A DNA stretch of 64,000 nucleotides from Paenibacillus macerans (lineage in GTDB: Bacteria; Bacillota; Bacilli; Paenibacillales; Paenibacillaceae), in contig NZ_JAMBOE010000004.1 of the NCBI RefSeq assembly GCF_023715465.1, positions 62,001-126,000 of the forward strand. Reading direction: 5' to 3'. The notes beneath the pieces are model-generated. The model ran no database searches and was not told the DNA's origin. It saw only the letters and a list, made by a program, of their open reading frames with translations. Each line of letters opens with the position of its first letter. Within the stretch, counting starts at the first letter, position 1. Positions 1-8,639 of the stretch are shown piece by piece. Both the position numbers and the translations under genes were made by a program.

Positions 1-2226
1 CCAAGCGTTTTTGTCCTCGTTCCAAATCGCCGCTGTCGTCCTGGTCCCCTTATCCTGCTGACGAATGGCCATCGACAGCTGCGAGTAGGCTAGATTCGGG
101 TCCAGCGGCAGCCGATACTCAATCTGCATTTCTCCGGGAGACATATTGACTCTGCCGCTGCCTTCCTCGCCCCATTCGCTTGAAGTTACATTCAAAACCC
201 GTCCTGCCGCAAAACCGTATGGCAAATACATTTCCCCGTCCTGGCCGAGAGCCGGTTCGAACGGCTGCACCCACATGTTCAACTGATCGGATTTTAAGCT
301 CTTTCCGTTCACCTTGTAATCGCTTAGCTGCTCTTTGCTCCAAGCAATAAACAAATACTTGTCCTGTTCAAAAAGAACGTTCAAATAGCTGTTCACAAGT
401 CCTCTTTGCCGCTCCAGCAGCATATTGTCCCGCCGGGTGCTGCTGCCGCTGTAAGGGAATAAACTCCCCCCGAAATCACCATAGGAAACCGTCATCGAAC
501 CGGACGCAATCGGAACGGATTGCTGCTTCGGCAGTTCTCCCAACTGAAACACATTTTTGCCCACAATCAGTGCGGCGTCGCTCAAATCCGTATCCGTGCG
601 GTTCGTTATCGTGCCTTGCAGCCTGCCTTGTCCGTCGAATCCGGCTTCGACGCTGACCGCTCCGAATTCTCTGTCTTCCGGCTGATCCATCCACAGCTTG
701 ACAAAGGAACGGTGGGTCATGTCCTTAAGCTTCACCGTCGTACGATCTGACTGCACCCGGATGGACTGCCGGTTCGGCTCCTGAATCTGTCCGCCGGCGA
801 GCAGACCGTCCTCCCGCTTCACCGACACATACGTGCCGGCAGGCAATTCGACATTGTAATCTCCGCCTCTTGGGACGAACAGAGCCGAGGCCGTCGTTCG
901 TTCGGCCCGTCCTTTCCCGTCCAGTTCCATAATATTGAAGGTATGTGTCTGAAACGACGACCCTTCGGAGGTCCCGGCCATATAAATGCCGCCGCTCGCC
1001 GCAACGGCAATGAGCGGAATCAGCGCCCAGGCCCACTCCCGCTTGTCCAGCTTTTTAAGTATGTAATAAAGTAAAGGCGCAACGAGCACCGCATAACCCA
1101 ACAGCAGCCATATTAATAGTGAGAAAGGCGGTAGGGTCACGGACGGAAAATAATCAAGCAGGCCGTCGATTCCCGAAAACAGTTCGCCTTTACTGCCTTC
1201 CGGCTTGCCGGTGCCGCTCGTTAGATCAAGCTGCAGGACCGAAGACCAGACCTCGGGATGTCCGCTCCAGGCATTAAGCGGCTCCATAGCAACATCATAA
1301 GCCGCATAAATGACCTTGCCTTGCCCCACGGACCAAGACGCGATGAGCGGCTCGGAATCAAACTGTGCGATGGCCGCGGCCCCTTCCTTCAGCTTGGCCG
1401 CGGAAACGGGGAACGGATGATCCAGGGAGAGTTTCTTACCGCCCAGTTTCTCAAGCTCGGGCAGCGCGGATACATTCGTATTGCCGGTGTAATCAACCGG
1501 AGACAGATCCTCAAAGCCTTTCGCGCTTTTGGGATAACCGGCTCCACCGCTGAGGACGAGCGTGCCGCCCTTATGAATCCAGGAACGAATGGCCCTGGTC
1601 CGCCCCTCTCCAAGCGTATCGGTGGAGTAATCGTTAATAAGCAGCACATCCAGCGAAGACAATAGCGTACCGTCCTCGGGCACCTGCTCTTTGGCTAAAG
1701 GAATAACGGTCACGTTTCCGCCCGAACCGTTAAGCGTTCTTAGGAAGTTCAGGCTGTCCGGGTCGGAGGCCAGGGCCCCGACCAGCGTTCCGTTCTTGGG
1801 GATCGTCTCCAAATAGGAGCTGCCCGCAGCAAACGGGATCATTTTTCCCGATTCCGCCGCTCCCTCGTAAAAACGTATCGAATTGTTATTTTTGTCGAAA
1901 CGGTTTCCAAGCACCGCAAAGGTTACTTTTTTCGACGAGCCGGCTGGCAAATCTACCGCCTGTACCTGGGTTGTGCTCCCCCCGGTATACGGAATCTGCG
2001 CCCCAACAACCAGTTCCCCGCTTATGTCGGCACTACTCGTAAGGGTAATGGTAAGCGGGTTCCATTCGCCCAGCTTGACATTACCGTTAAATCCAAGTTC
2101 GCTCTCTATCGTGATGGACGGCTCGTCCGCCGCTCGGGCCGGCTGCGGAACCGCCAAAACGATCCCCGCCAGCAGCGCCGCACAGAGCGCAATTAGCGAT
2201 ACGATCCGTTTTACTTGAAACAACAC
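1..2226 (-). CDS. Membrane-anchored protein with glutamine-amidotransferase-like fold (C-terminus cut by window edge)
   Basis: The minus-strand frame is open from the window edge to a GTG at 2226, giving 742 codons with no stop. GTG is chosen because GGAGGAGA lies about 8 bases upstream; a TTG follows directly. The N-terminus has a signal peptide (hydrophobic run, then A-R-A-A-D at about 30). Residues about 130-260 read like a class-I glutamine-amidotransferase fold (SSLDVLLINDYSTD, then WIHKGGTLVLSGG), but no catalytic Cys-His pair was identified. Two membrane segments lie near residues 350-400 (LLIWLLLGYAVLVAPLLYYI and ALIPLIAVAASGGIYMAG), followed by a large outer domain. Proteins of this build occur in Bacilli near MoxR/DUF58 genes, but those neighbours are not visible here. 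Function unknown. Confidence 0.75.
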   Translation of the reverse strand, partial: MLFQVKRIVSLIALCAALLAGIVLAVPQPARAADEPSITIESELGFNGNVKLGEWNPLTITLTSSADISGELVVGAQIPYTGGSTTQVQAVDLPAGSSKKVTFAVLGNRFDKNNNSIRFYEGAAESGKMIPFAAGSSYLETIPKNGTLVGALASDPDSLNFLRTLNGSGGNVTVIPLAKEQVPEDGTLLSSLDVLLINDYSTDTLGEGRTRAIRSWIHKGGTLVLSGGAGYPKSAKGFEDLSPVDYTGNTNVSALPELEKLGGKKLSLDHPFPVSAAKLKEGAAAIAQFDSEPLIASWSVGQGKVIYAAYDVAMEPLNAWSGHPEVWSSVLQLDLTSGTGKPEGSKGELFSGIDGLLDYFPSVTLPPFSLLIWLLLGYAVLVAPLLYYILKKLDKREWAWALIPLIAVAASGGIYMAGTSEGSSFQTHTFNIMELDGKGRAERTTASALFVPRGGDYNVELPAGTYVSVKREDGLLAGGQIQEPNRQSIRVQSDRTTVKLKDMTHRSFVKLWMDQPEDREFGAVSVEAGFDGQGRLQGTITNRTDTDLSDAALIVGKNVFQLGELPKQQSVPIASGSMTVSYGDFGGSLFPYSGSSTRRDNMLLERQRGLVNSYLNVLFEQDKYLFIAWSKEQLSDYKVNGKSLKSDQLNMWVQPFEPALGQDGEMYLPYGFAAGRVLNVTSSEWGEEGSGRVNMSPGEMQIEYRLPLDPNLAYSQLSMAIRQQDKGTRTTAAIWNEDKNAW

Positions 2227-2320
2227 CTGACACTCTCCTCCCCAATGATCGATTAAATTTGGAAACTATCGTCTTTTATAATAACGTTAATTGGCTGAAA
2301 AGGTTACCCTATGCCAAAAT

Positions 2321-2361
2321 AAAAAACGCCGGCACAGCGTGTAGAGTTGCTGTACTGACGT
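2321..2361 (-). terminator. Intrinsic terminator after purU
   Basis: On the minus strand a 13-base stem (ACGTCAGTACAGC with GCTGTGCCGGCGT, one mismatch and two G-U pairs) is followed by six T residues. It lies 18 bases past the purU stop. Confidence 0.75.
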
Positions 2362-2378
2362 TTATTTGCGTTGTTTTT

Positions 2379-3278
2379 TTAGTTGAACACGACGGTCTTG
2401 TTCTGATGCACCAGGATCCGGTCTTCAATATGCCATTTGACGGCCCGGGCCAGCACGACGCGTTCGATCGTCCGTCCGATACGCTTCAGCTCGCTGACAT
2501 TGTCGCGGTGCGTGACGCGCTGCACGTCCTGCTCGATGATCGGGCCGCCGTCCAGTTCCTCCGTCACGTAGTGGGCGGTGGCGCCGATCAGCTTCACGCC
2601 GCGTTCATAAGCCTGGGCGTAGGGCTTGCCGCCGACGAAGGCCGGCAGGAAGGAATGATGGATGTTGATCAGGCGGTTGCGGTACGGCTCGATCAAGGCC
2701 GGAGATACGATTTGCATATATCTCGCCAGCACGATTAAGTCAACTTTGCCTCCGACGAACTCAAGCTGTTTTTGCTCGGCTTCGCGCTTTGTTTCCGGCG
2801 TTACCGGGATATGGTAGTATGGAATGCCAAAGGATTCCACGTATTCCTTCATGTCCGGATGATTGCTGACGACCATGGAAATTTCGGCGTCCAGATCGCC
2901 GGCCTGCCACTGCCAGAGCAGCTCCACCAGACAGTGGTCCTCCTTGGATACGAAAATCGCCAGCTTCTTTTTGCGGCTGAGCTGATAAATATTCCACTGC
3001 ATGCCGAACTGCTCGGCGATGGCGGCAAAATCCCGCTCCAGTCCGGCGATCCGCTCGTCTAGATTTTCCAGGTCAAACTCTATCCGCATAAAAAACATGC
3101 CGCCTTCGGGATCCATCGTATATTGGTCCGATTGCACGATGTTTGCCCCGTGCTCATGCAGGAAGCGGGACACCGCCGCCACGATCCCCGGTCCGTCCGG
3201 ACAGGAAATCAGCATGCGGGCCCGATTGCTTTCATAAGGTTTCACCGGCCGCAGGCCTGAGTGAATATGCGTTTCCAT
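2379..3278 (-). CDS. purU: Formyltetrahydrofolate deformylase PurU
   Basis: Hydrolyses 10-formyl-tetrahydrofolate to formate and tetrahydrofolate in the cytoplasm, supplying formate for PurT-type purine synthesis and balancing one-carbon pools. The 299-residue product has the usual family length. Residues about 20-100 form an ACT-like regulatory domain (RMLISCPDGPGIVAAVSRFL). Residues about 105-290 form the formyl-transferase fold with NIHHSFLPAFVGGKPY and the catalytic Asn-His-Asp set (H in NIHHSFLP, D in ELDGGPIIEQD). The start follows GGAGAG. It is a single-gene unit on the minus strand with its own terminator; nfo lies 38 bases upstream in the same direction and could share its transcript. 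Confidence 0.95.
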   Translation of the reverse strand: METHIHSGLRPVKPYESNRARMLISCPDGPGIVAAVSRFLHEHGANIVQSDQYTMDPEGGMFFMRIEFDLENLDERIAGLERDFAAIAEQFGMQWNIYQLSRKKKLAIFVSKEDHCLVELLWQWQAGDLDAEISMVVSNHPDMKEYVESFGIPYYHIPVTPETKREAEQKQLEFVGGKVDLIVLARYMQIVSPALIEPYRNRLINIHHSFLPAFVGGKPYAQAYERGVKLIGATAHYVTEELDGGPIIEQDVQRVTHRDNVSELKRIGRTIERVVLARAVKWHIEDRILVHQNKTVVFN

Positions 3279-3315
3279 TGCTCTCCAGTCCCCTTGCTCC
3301 TAATGTTGATGTCGA

Positions 3316-4431
3316 TTATTTGTGCGCGCTCGCAAACCATGCGACCAGACGCTGGTTGATCTGTTCTTCCGATTGATCCGGGAACAGGCCCGCTTCGATG
3401 ACCATGTCATACAGGCGCTCCAACGGTTCACGCGGATCGGCTTTTTTCGCTTTGGCGTCGTTTTTCAGCACCGTCCAGGTGTCCAACACAAAGCTGCGCG
3501 GATGAACCTCCTGTTTGCCGAAAAAGTCCCCCAAACGCTCCACATCGGTCAGGAAAGCGTCGCCGAACCGCGCCGCCGTATCGCCGCGCAGCAGGGCGAT
3601 TTCCACCTCGTACATCGGACGTTGGGTTTTCGCGTCCTTGCCGACCCATGGCGTCTCCAAAATAAACGGCCGCCCCTGCAGCGCCTCGTGGTGCACGACC
3701 CGGTGAATCGCTTCGAACCCGATCCAGCCCGAACCGATCGGCGTATGCCGGTCTTTTTGCGCGCCGGCCGGATTTTTGCTGTCGTTGATATGGACGACTT
3801 CAATCCGGTTCAGTCCGATCGTTTGATCAAATTTGCGCAGGACGCCATCCAAATCGTTAACGATGTCATATCCAGCATCATGAATATGGCAAGTATCAAG
3901 ACAAATCGTCAAACGTTCGTTATGCTGCACCTTGTCGATGATTTGCGCAATCTCCTCAAAGCTGCGCCCCACTTCCGTCCCTTTGCCGGCCATTGTTTCC
4001 AGCGCAATATGCACTTCGGTTTCGCTCGTGCCGTTTAACACTTCATTTAAACCTTCGGCAATCCGGTTCACGCCGTACTCGGCATCCTTGTCCGTAAAAG
4101 CGCCGGGATGAAGCACGATATTGCGGACACCCAGCGCGTGAGTGCGGCGGATTTCCTCCTGCAAAAAGTCAACGGCAAGCTGATAGGTGTTCGACTTGTA
4201 AGAACCTAAGTTTATGATGTACGGCGCATGAACGACGATCTCGCCGATCCCGGCCTGCTCCATCGCTTTTTTGCCTTCTTCAATGTACATCGTATCGATG
4301 GGCTTGCGCCGCGTATTTTGCGGAGCCCCGGTGTATATCATAAACGAACTGGAGCCGTAGGATTCCGCCTCGGCCGTCGCGCTCAGCAGGCCTTTGTCCG
4401 AGAACGAAACATGGGAACCGATTTTAAGCAT
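3316..4431 (-). CDS. nfo: Deoxyribonuclease IV (AP endonuclease Nfo) with C-terminal extension
   Basis: Cleaves DNA 5' of abasic sites in base-excision repair, a zinc-dependent TIM-barrel enzyme. Zinc-ligand motifs are visible in order: [61 protein letters not shown] and PFILETPW. The start is the ATG at 4431 because AAGGGGG stands 10 bases upstream; an ATG at 4470 has no ribosome site. The product is 371 residues, about 70 longer than the roughly 300 of B. subtilis YqfS. The extra part starts after the last barrel motif (around VEIALLRG) and ends in a charged, helical tail ([20 protein letters not shown]). Divergent from the DUF2621 gene. Confidence 0.95.
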   Translation of the reverse strand: MLKIGSHVSFSDKGLLSATAEAESYGSSSFMIYTGAPQNTRRKPIDTMYIEEGKKAMEQAGIGEIVVHAPYIINLGSYKSNTYQLAVDFLQEEIRRTHALGVRNIVLHPGAFTDKDAEYGVNRIAEGLNEVLNGTSETEVHIALETMAGKGTEVGRSFEEIAQIIDKVQHNERLTICLDTCHIHDAGYDIVNDLDGVLRKFDQTIGLNRIEVVHINDSKNPAGAQKDRHTPIGSGWIGFEAIHRVVHHEALQGRPFILETPWVGKDAKTQRPMYEVEIALLRGDTAARFGDAFLTDVERLGDFFGKQEVHPRSFVLDTWTVLKNDAKAKKADPREPLERLYDMVIEAGLFPDQSEEQINQRLVAWFASAHK

Positions 4432-4489
4432 AAATATTTTCCCCCTTTTGGACAGTAAATCGCTAAACAAGCCTATTTTAACTTGAATG

Positions 4490-4518
4490 CTGAAATAAAT
4501 AAAGAAATAAGGTATAAT
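4490..4518 (+). promoter_or_regulatory. Candidate sigma-A promoter for the DUF2621 gene
   Basis: CTGAAA (4490-4495), a 17-base spacer, then a perfect TATAAT (4513-4518). It stands 70 bases before the ATG in a strongly AT-rich stretch. Confidence 0.5.
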
Positions 4519-4588
4519 TTTAATTTGAAATATATTGTAACGTAAAATGCGCAGAAAATCTAAACAAAGCTCCTGAGGTGATGAATTA

Positions 4589-5056
4589 ATGCTGCAAATG
4601 GGGGTTCAGATATTAACGGCGGTAGGGCCCAATCGCTGGTTTATGAACGGGATCGCGTTTTGGGGATTTGTGCTGCTCGGCATGATGACGATCGGCGGAT
4701 TTTTCATGTTCCGCAAATTTTTAAAGGTGCTCCCCAAAGCGGACGGCATGTCCAAGCTGGACTGGCAAAATCATTGGGTCGAAAAAAGCCGGCATCTATG
4801 GACCGACGAAACCAAAACCTTTCTCGATCAGCTCGTCGAGCCCGTGCCCGGACCGTTCCGGGACATCGCCAAACATTCCATTGCGGCGGAAATCGGTAAA
4901 ATCGCCCTTGAGGAAAAAGCTGCCGTAGTTACCCGCGATCACTGCATCAAAGGATATATCGTAGCCACGCCTAAGCGCGACAATAAATTCCTGGTCAAAT
5001 TTCTGGAAAAGAACCAAATTGATTATCAGCCTTACCGGCATCTACTAAATAAATAA
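4589..5056 (+). CDS. DUF2621 family membrane protein (YneK-like)
   Basis: A 155-residue protein with one N-terminal membrane segment (about 20-42, [20 protein letters not shown]) and a cytoplasmic domain. The sequence resembles the DUF2621 family, which includes B. subtilis YneK; this assignment is from memory of the family. The segment from about 50 on ([15 protein letters not shown]) carries the conserved W/H residues, and a single Cys occurs in RDHCIKGY. Start ATG follows GAGGTGAT by 6 bases. It has its own promoter and terminator, so it is monocistronic. No biochemical role is known to me. Confidence 0.8.
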   Translation: MLQMGVQILTAVGPNRWFMNGIAFWGFVLLGMMTIGGFFMFRKFLKVLPKADGMSKLDWQNHWVEKSRHLWTDETKTFLDQLVEPVPGPFRDIAKHSIAAEIGKIALEEKAAVVTRDHCIKGYIVATPKRDNKFLVKFLEKNQIDYQPYRHLLNK

Positions 5057-5066
5057 CCGCAACGCG

Positions 5067-5116
5067 AAAAAACATCCGGCCATGAATCAGCTATTCAGAC
5101 AGCCGGATGTTTTTTT
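5067..5116 (+). terminator. Intrinsic terminator after the DUF2621 gene
   Basis: AACATCCGGC (5071-5080) pairs perfectly with GCCGGATGTT (5102-5111), followed by a run of T to 5116. The ribosome site of the next gene starts only about four bases later. Confidence 0.9.
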
Positions 5117-5132
5117 ACAAGGAGGCATGACG

Positions 5133-6077
5133 ATGAATATCGCGATTTTTGGCGGCACGGGATTTATCGGCCGGGCCATAACCGCTTATTGGCTGGAGCA
5201 GGGGCATCAAGTGATTATCGTCGGCCGTGAAAAAGGCGGCGGCAATCCTCTGCGATCAAAACCCGATGATCAGGCCGCCTTTCAGCCGTCCCTACTCAGC
5301 TATGTCACCTGGAGTGAGCTCGAAAAGGACGTCTCTCCGCTCGAAGAAGCGGACGCCTTCGTCAATTTGGCAGGGGCGACGCTTAACACACGTTGGTCAG
5401 AACACAATAAACGGCGGATTTTGGAGTCCAGATTAACTGCAACGAAGAGGATTGCGCGTTTCGTGCGGGCGCTCCCCCAACCCCCGGAAGTGATTCTGCA
5501 AGCTTCGGCCGTGGGAATTTACGGCACCTCCTTAACCAAGGAGTTTGACGAGACTTCCCCGCTTGCCCCGGATCATGCCGATTTTTTGTCCGAGGTTACC
5601 AGCGCCTGGGAGGCCGCCGCGGATGAAGGATTTTCCGGGCAACGGCTGGTCAAGCTGCGCATCGGCGTGGTGCTGGGCAATGACGGGGGCGCTTATCCGC
5701 TCATGCGCCTTCCCTACTTGCTGGGGGCCGGCGGCCCCATAGGGAGCGGCCGGCAGTGGGTACCGTGGATTCACCTGCAGGATATCGTTTCATTATTCGA
5801 TTACGCCCTGACCCATCCGGACATCCGCGGCCCGGTGAATGCCGTCAGCCCAAATCCGGCGACCAATGAACAATTCGGCCGGATTTTGTGCCGCGTCTAT
5901 CGGCGCCCGTTTTGGCTCCCGCTGCCGTCCGCAATGCTCAAATCGCTGCTTGGCGAGCGGTCCATGCTCCTGTTGGACGGGCAGAAGGTGCTCCCCGCAG
6001 CCGCTTTAAGGGCCGGGTTCACCTTTGCTTATCCCGAACTGGAACAAGCGGCTACAAATCTGCGCGGCCAAAAATAA
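5133..6077 (+). CDS. TIGR01777 family NAD(P)-binding epimerase (SDR39U1/YfhF-like)
   Basis: A 314-residue atypical short-chain dehydrogenase/reductase. Residues 2-14 hold the Rossmann motif IAIFGGTGFIGRAI. Further marks are DAFVNLAGA (about 75), SRLTATKRIARFV, ASAVGIYGT and WVPWIHLQDIV, all typical of TIGR01777; the C-terminal DUF1731-like part follows (LPSAMLKSLLGERS). The start is the second ATG (5133), 7 bases after AAGGAGG; the first ATG at 5127 is too close. The upstream terminator leaves no room for a promoter between it and this gene, so it is read through or driven from within the previous gene. Substrate unknown. Confidence 0.88.
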   Translation: MNIAIFGGTGFIGRAITAYWLEQGHQVIIVGREKGGGNPLRSKPDDQAAFQPSLLSYVTWSELEKDVSPLEEADAFVNLAGATLNTRWSEHNKRRILESRLTATKRIARFVRALPQPPEVILQASAVGIYGTSLTKEFDETSPLAPDHADFLSEVTSAWEAAADEGFSGQRLVKLRIGVVLGNDGGAYPLMRLPYLLGAGGPIGSGRQWVPWIHLQDIVSLFDYALTHPDIRGPVNAVSPNPATNEQFGRILCRVYRRPFWLPLPSAMLKSLLGERSMLLLDGQKVLPAAALRAGFTFAYPELEQAATNLRGQK

Positions 6078-6081
6078 AGGT

Positions 6082-6122
6082 AAAGCCCAGAACCTGTTGA
6101 TTCGGAGGTTCCGGGCTTTTTT
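6082..6122 (+). terminator. Intrinsic terminator after the TIGR01777 gene
   Basis: AAGCCCaGAACCT pairs with AGGTTCcGGGCTT around a 10-base loop, followed by six T. Confidence 0.9.
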
Positions 6123-6129
6123 AGGAGCG

Positions 6130-6320
6130 CATTGTCCGCGTTTTTGTGGAGGTCGCGGAAATAACGGTAAAAAGAGGGTAATAAGGCCCCTTATCCAAGC
6201 ATGGTCCCCAAATAAGGCCAAAAAGCTCCGCTATTTCAGGGCACGAGGGGGAAATCCCAAAATAGCGCCACAAATTACCTCTATTTCAGGAAGAAGCTTC
6301 CCCTCCCCATACCATACTTT
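6130..6320. repeat. Intergenic AAATAGCGG-type repeat modules (copy 1)
   Basis: The gene-free gap 6123-6380 holds short degenerate modules such as GGAAATAACGGTAAAAAGAGG, GCTCCGCTATTTCAGGG, AAAATAGCGCCACAAATTACC and CTCTATTTCAGG in both orientations. Related modules fill the gaps near 37.9 and 54.2 kb. No open frame with a ribosome site is seen. Confidence 0.55.
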
Positions 6321-6380
6321 CCTGTAAGTCTAAAATATTGATTTGCGCTTTCCGCTCCCCAAATCAGACCTTTTCTCCAG

Positions 6381-7415
6381 CTATACTCTGGACTTCGAAA
6401 GCAAATACAAGAAGTAGGGAGCTCCAATGATCGCAACGACGATACCGGTCGGAATTTCGTATGGCTGGAGCACCCAACGGCCCAGCGTATCGCCGACGAT
6501 CACGAGCAAACCGCCCGACAGTGCGGAGGCCGGAAGCAAATACTCGTGTTTAGGCCCGACCAACCTTCTCGCCAAATGCGGCGCGATAAGGCCGACGAAC
6601 GAGATGCCGCCCCCAACAGCGACGCAGGAGCCGGTCAATCCGACCGCGGCGACCAGCAGGCCAAACCGCGAGCGCTCCAGCGGGGTACCCAGTCCGGTCG
6701 CTGTTTGATCCCCCAAGTTCATTACGTTCAATACGCGCGCTTTCACGAAGACGTAAGGCAGCAAAATAACGATCCACGGAACGAGGGCGAGAACGAATTT
6801 CCAGGACGTCCCCCAAATATTTCCCACCAGCCAAATTTGCAGGTTCTGGAAATCTTCCGGCCGCAGGCGCAATTGCAATACGATCATCGCAGCGTTAATC
6901 CCCGCCGCAACCGCGATGCCAACCAACACCATCCGAATGGGAAGCAAGCCGTAATTTTTCTTGAACGACAATACATAGATAAGCGCAGCCGCAAGCGCTG
7001 ACCCCAAAAACGCCAGCACAGGCATCATAAACACAGGGGCATCGGAAGTCGTCGGATAAAACGAGATAAACAACGCAACGGCCAGCCCAGCCCCGGCATT
7101 AATCCCCAGCACACCGGGATCGGCCAACGGGTTGCGCGAAATTCCTTGAAAAATGCAACCGGCAATCGCCATCCCCATGCCGATCAGGACGGAAATGACG
7201 ATACGCGGCAAGCGGAATTGATATAAGATCAGTTCCTGTTTACCCGTTCCCATGCCGAACAGCGTTTTGAACACGTCAACCGGGGAGAGGCGAATATGGC
7301 CGGTGTTCATGCTAAAAATGAACACGCCGATAATCAGCAAAGCAAAAATGATCATAACGGTATACGCTTTGCGTGACCTTTGCTGCATATGCAATGGATA
7401 ATTACCCCGGTTCAT
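6381..7415 (-). CDS. FecCD family iron-siderophore ABC permease (second subunit)
   Basis: Inner subunit of an iron(III)-siderophore importer, about nine to ten membrane helices, 344 residues. Family marks are LPRIVISVLIGMGMAIAG, FQGISRNPLADPGVLGINAG, and the ATPase-contacting loop near GTPLERSRFG, then GGGISFVGLIAPHLARRLVG. It starts within the stop of the preceding permease (ATGA overlap), so the two are translationally coupled and probably form a heterodimer like FeuB/FeuC or YfiZ/YfhA of B. subtilis. No ATPase or binding lipoprotein is beside them, so those must be encoded elsewhere. Confidence 0.92.
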   Translation of the reverse strand: MNRGNYPLHMQQRSRKAYTVMIIFALLIIGVFIFSMNTGHIRLSPVDVFKTLFGMGTGKQELILYQFRLPRIVISVLIGMGMAIAGCIFQGISRNPLADPGVLGINAGAGLAVALFISFYPTTSDAPVFMMPVLAFLGSALAAALIYVLSFKKNYGLLPIRMVLVGIAVAAGINAAMIVLQLRLRPEDFQNLQIWLVGNIWGTSWKFVLALVPWIVILLPYVFVKARVLNVMNLGDQTATGLGTPLERSRFGLLVAAVGLTGSCVAVGGGISFVGLIAPHLARRLVGPKHEYLLPASALSGGLLVIVGDTLGRWVLQPYEIPTGIVVAIIGAPYFLYLLSKSRV

Positions 7416-8449
7416 TCCAATCCCCCCTTCTGTTTCATGGCCAGATAGAGGAAGAAAGGAACCCCGATCACGGCGATCAACGCTCCGATCGGCGTCTCAT
7501 GCGGAGGATGAACCATCCGGGCCAAGATATCGGCAAACACCAGCAACAAACTGCCGAGCAGCGCGGAAGAAGGAATCACCCAGCGGTAGTCGACGCCTAC
7601 CAGAAACCTGGCGACGTGAGGGATCATCAAACCAACGAAACCGATCGCCCCAACGATCGATACGGCGCTGCCGGCCAGAACGAGCACGATGATCATCCCG
7701 GCGAGTTTGATCATCCCCGTTTTTTGGCCAAGCCCGGTGGCTACCTCTTCCCCGAGGCTAAGCAGCGTGATTGATTTGGCCAGCAGCAAAGCGGCGATAA
7801 GCCCAGCGGCGATCCAAGGCGACACCATTTTAATCTGAAACCAGGTGGAGCCGGATATAGCCCCGGCATACCAGAACGCAAGATCTTGTCCTACCCTAAA
7901 ATATAGTGCGATTCCTTCGCTGATGGCGGTCAAAAGCATGCTGACCGCGGCCCCGGCCAAGGTAAGGCGGACAGGTGACAAGCCTCCCTTGGACAGTGAA
8001 CCGACGCCAAACACCAGCCCGGCTCCCAGCCCGGCTCCGATGAATGAATAGAACATCATCACCAAAAACGGCGTCCCCGGCATCACCGCAAAACAGATGG
8101 CCAACGCTAAACCGGCCCCGGCATTAAGCCCAAGCAAACCGGAGTCGGCCATCGGATTTCGCGTCATGCCCTGCATGATGGCCCCCGCCACGGCGAGCGC
8201 CGCTCCGATCAGGGCGGCCGCCAGCGCCCTCGGCAGACGCAGCTCCATAATGATTTGATGCTGCGTCAGTTCCGGCTGGAAATGGAATAACGCGTTCCAA
8301 ACCGTTCTGAGTTCTATATCCGCGGCTCCTACCGAAATCGATAGGCATACGGCGAAGACTAGCAGCGCCGCTCCGCCAATGAGCACAATGGTTGCCGCAA
8401 GCGGCCGGGAACGGTATCGTGGCTTGGAAGATTGTGTGACTGACGACAT
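7412..8449 (-). CDS. FecCD family iron-siderophore ABC permease (first subunit)
   Basis: First gene of the two-gene iron transport unit, about 345 residues. Motifs: LRLPRALAAALIGAALAVAG, MQGMTRNPMADSGLLGLNAG, LGQKTGM and IGFVGLMIPHVARFLVG. The ATG at 8449 is chosen because the ATG at 8461 directly abuts the AAAAGG ribosome site; the 8449 start leaves 12 bases. A Fur box lies about 70 bases upstream, so the unit should be induced by iron starvation. The substrate (which ferri-siderophore) cannot be read from the permease. Confidence 0.92.
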   Translation of the reverse strand: MSSVTQSSKPRYRSRPLAATIVLIGGAALLVFAVCLSISVGAADIELRTVWNALFHFQPELTQHQIIMELRLPRALAAALIGAALAVAGAIMQGMTRNPMADSGLLGLNAGAGLALAICFAVMPGTPFLVMMFYSFIGAGLGAGLVFGVGSLSKGGLSPVRLTLAGAAVSMLLTAISEGIALYFRVGQDLAFWYAGAISGSTWFQIKMVSPWIAAGLIAALLLAKSITLLSLGEEVATGLGQKTGMIKLAGMIIVLVLAGSAVSIVGAIGFVGLMIPHVARFLVGVDYRWVIPSSALLGSLLLVFADILARMVHPPHETPIGALIAVIGVPFFLYLAMKQKGGLE

Positions 8450-8514
8450 ATGTTGAACCATCCTTTTAAAAAATTTATTGCCTATGCAACTGATGATACC
8501 CGTTACACTTTGTA

Positions 8515-8533
8515 AATGAGAATCATTCTCGTT
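8515..8533 (-). promoter_or_regulatory. Fur box upstream of the FecCD permeases
   Basis: AATGAGAATCATTCTCGTT contains the inverted repeat TGAGAAT-C-ATTCTC, a close match to the Bacillus Fur 7-1-7 consensus (TGATAAT-N-ATTATCA). It lies 66 bases upstream of the permease start. Confidence 0.85.
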
Positions 8534-8639
8534 AATTATAACTGCTTTTGGACGGATAATCTACGGGCAGCATAAATTTTAAAAAAGGAGGTTCGTTGAT
8601 CCAGTTAGAATCCCTGATACACGATGCAAGCAAATAAAC

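Noticed and set aside
3322..4038. Long plus-strand frame of 238 residues
   Set aside because: Antisense shadow of nfo, whose motifs are clear on the other strand.
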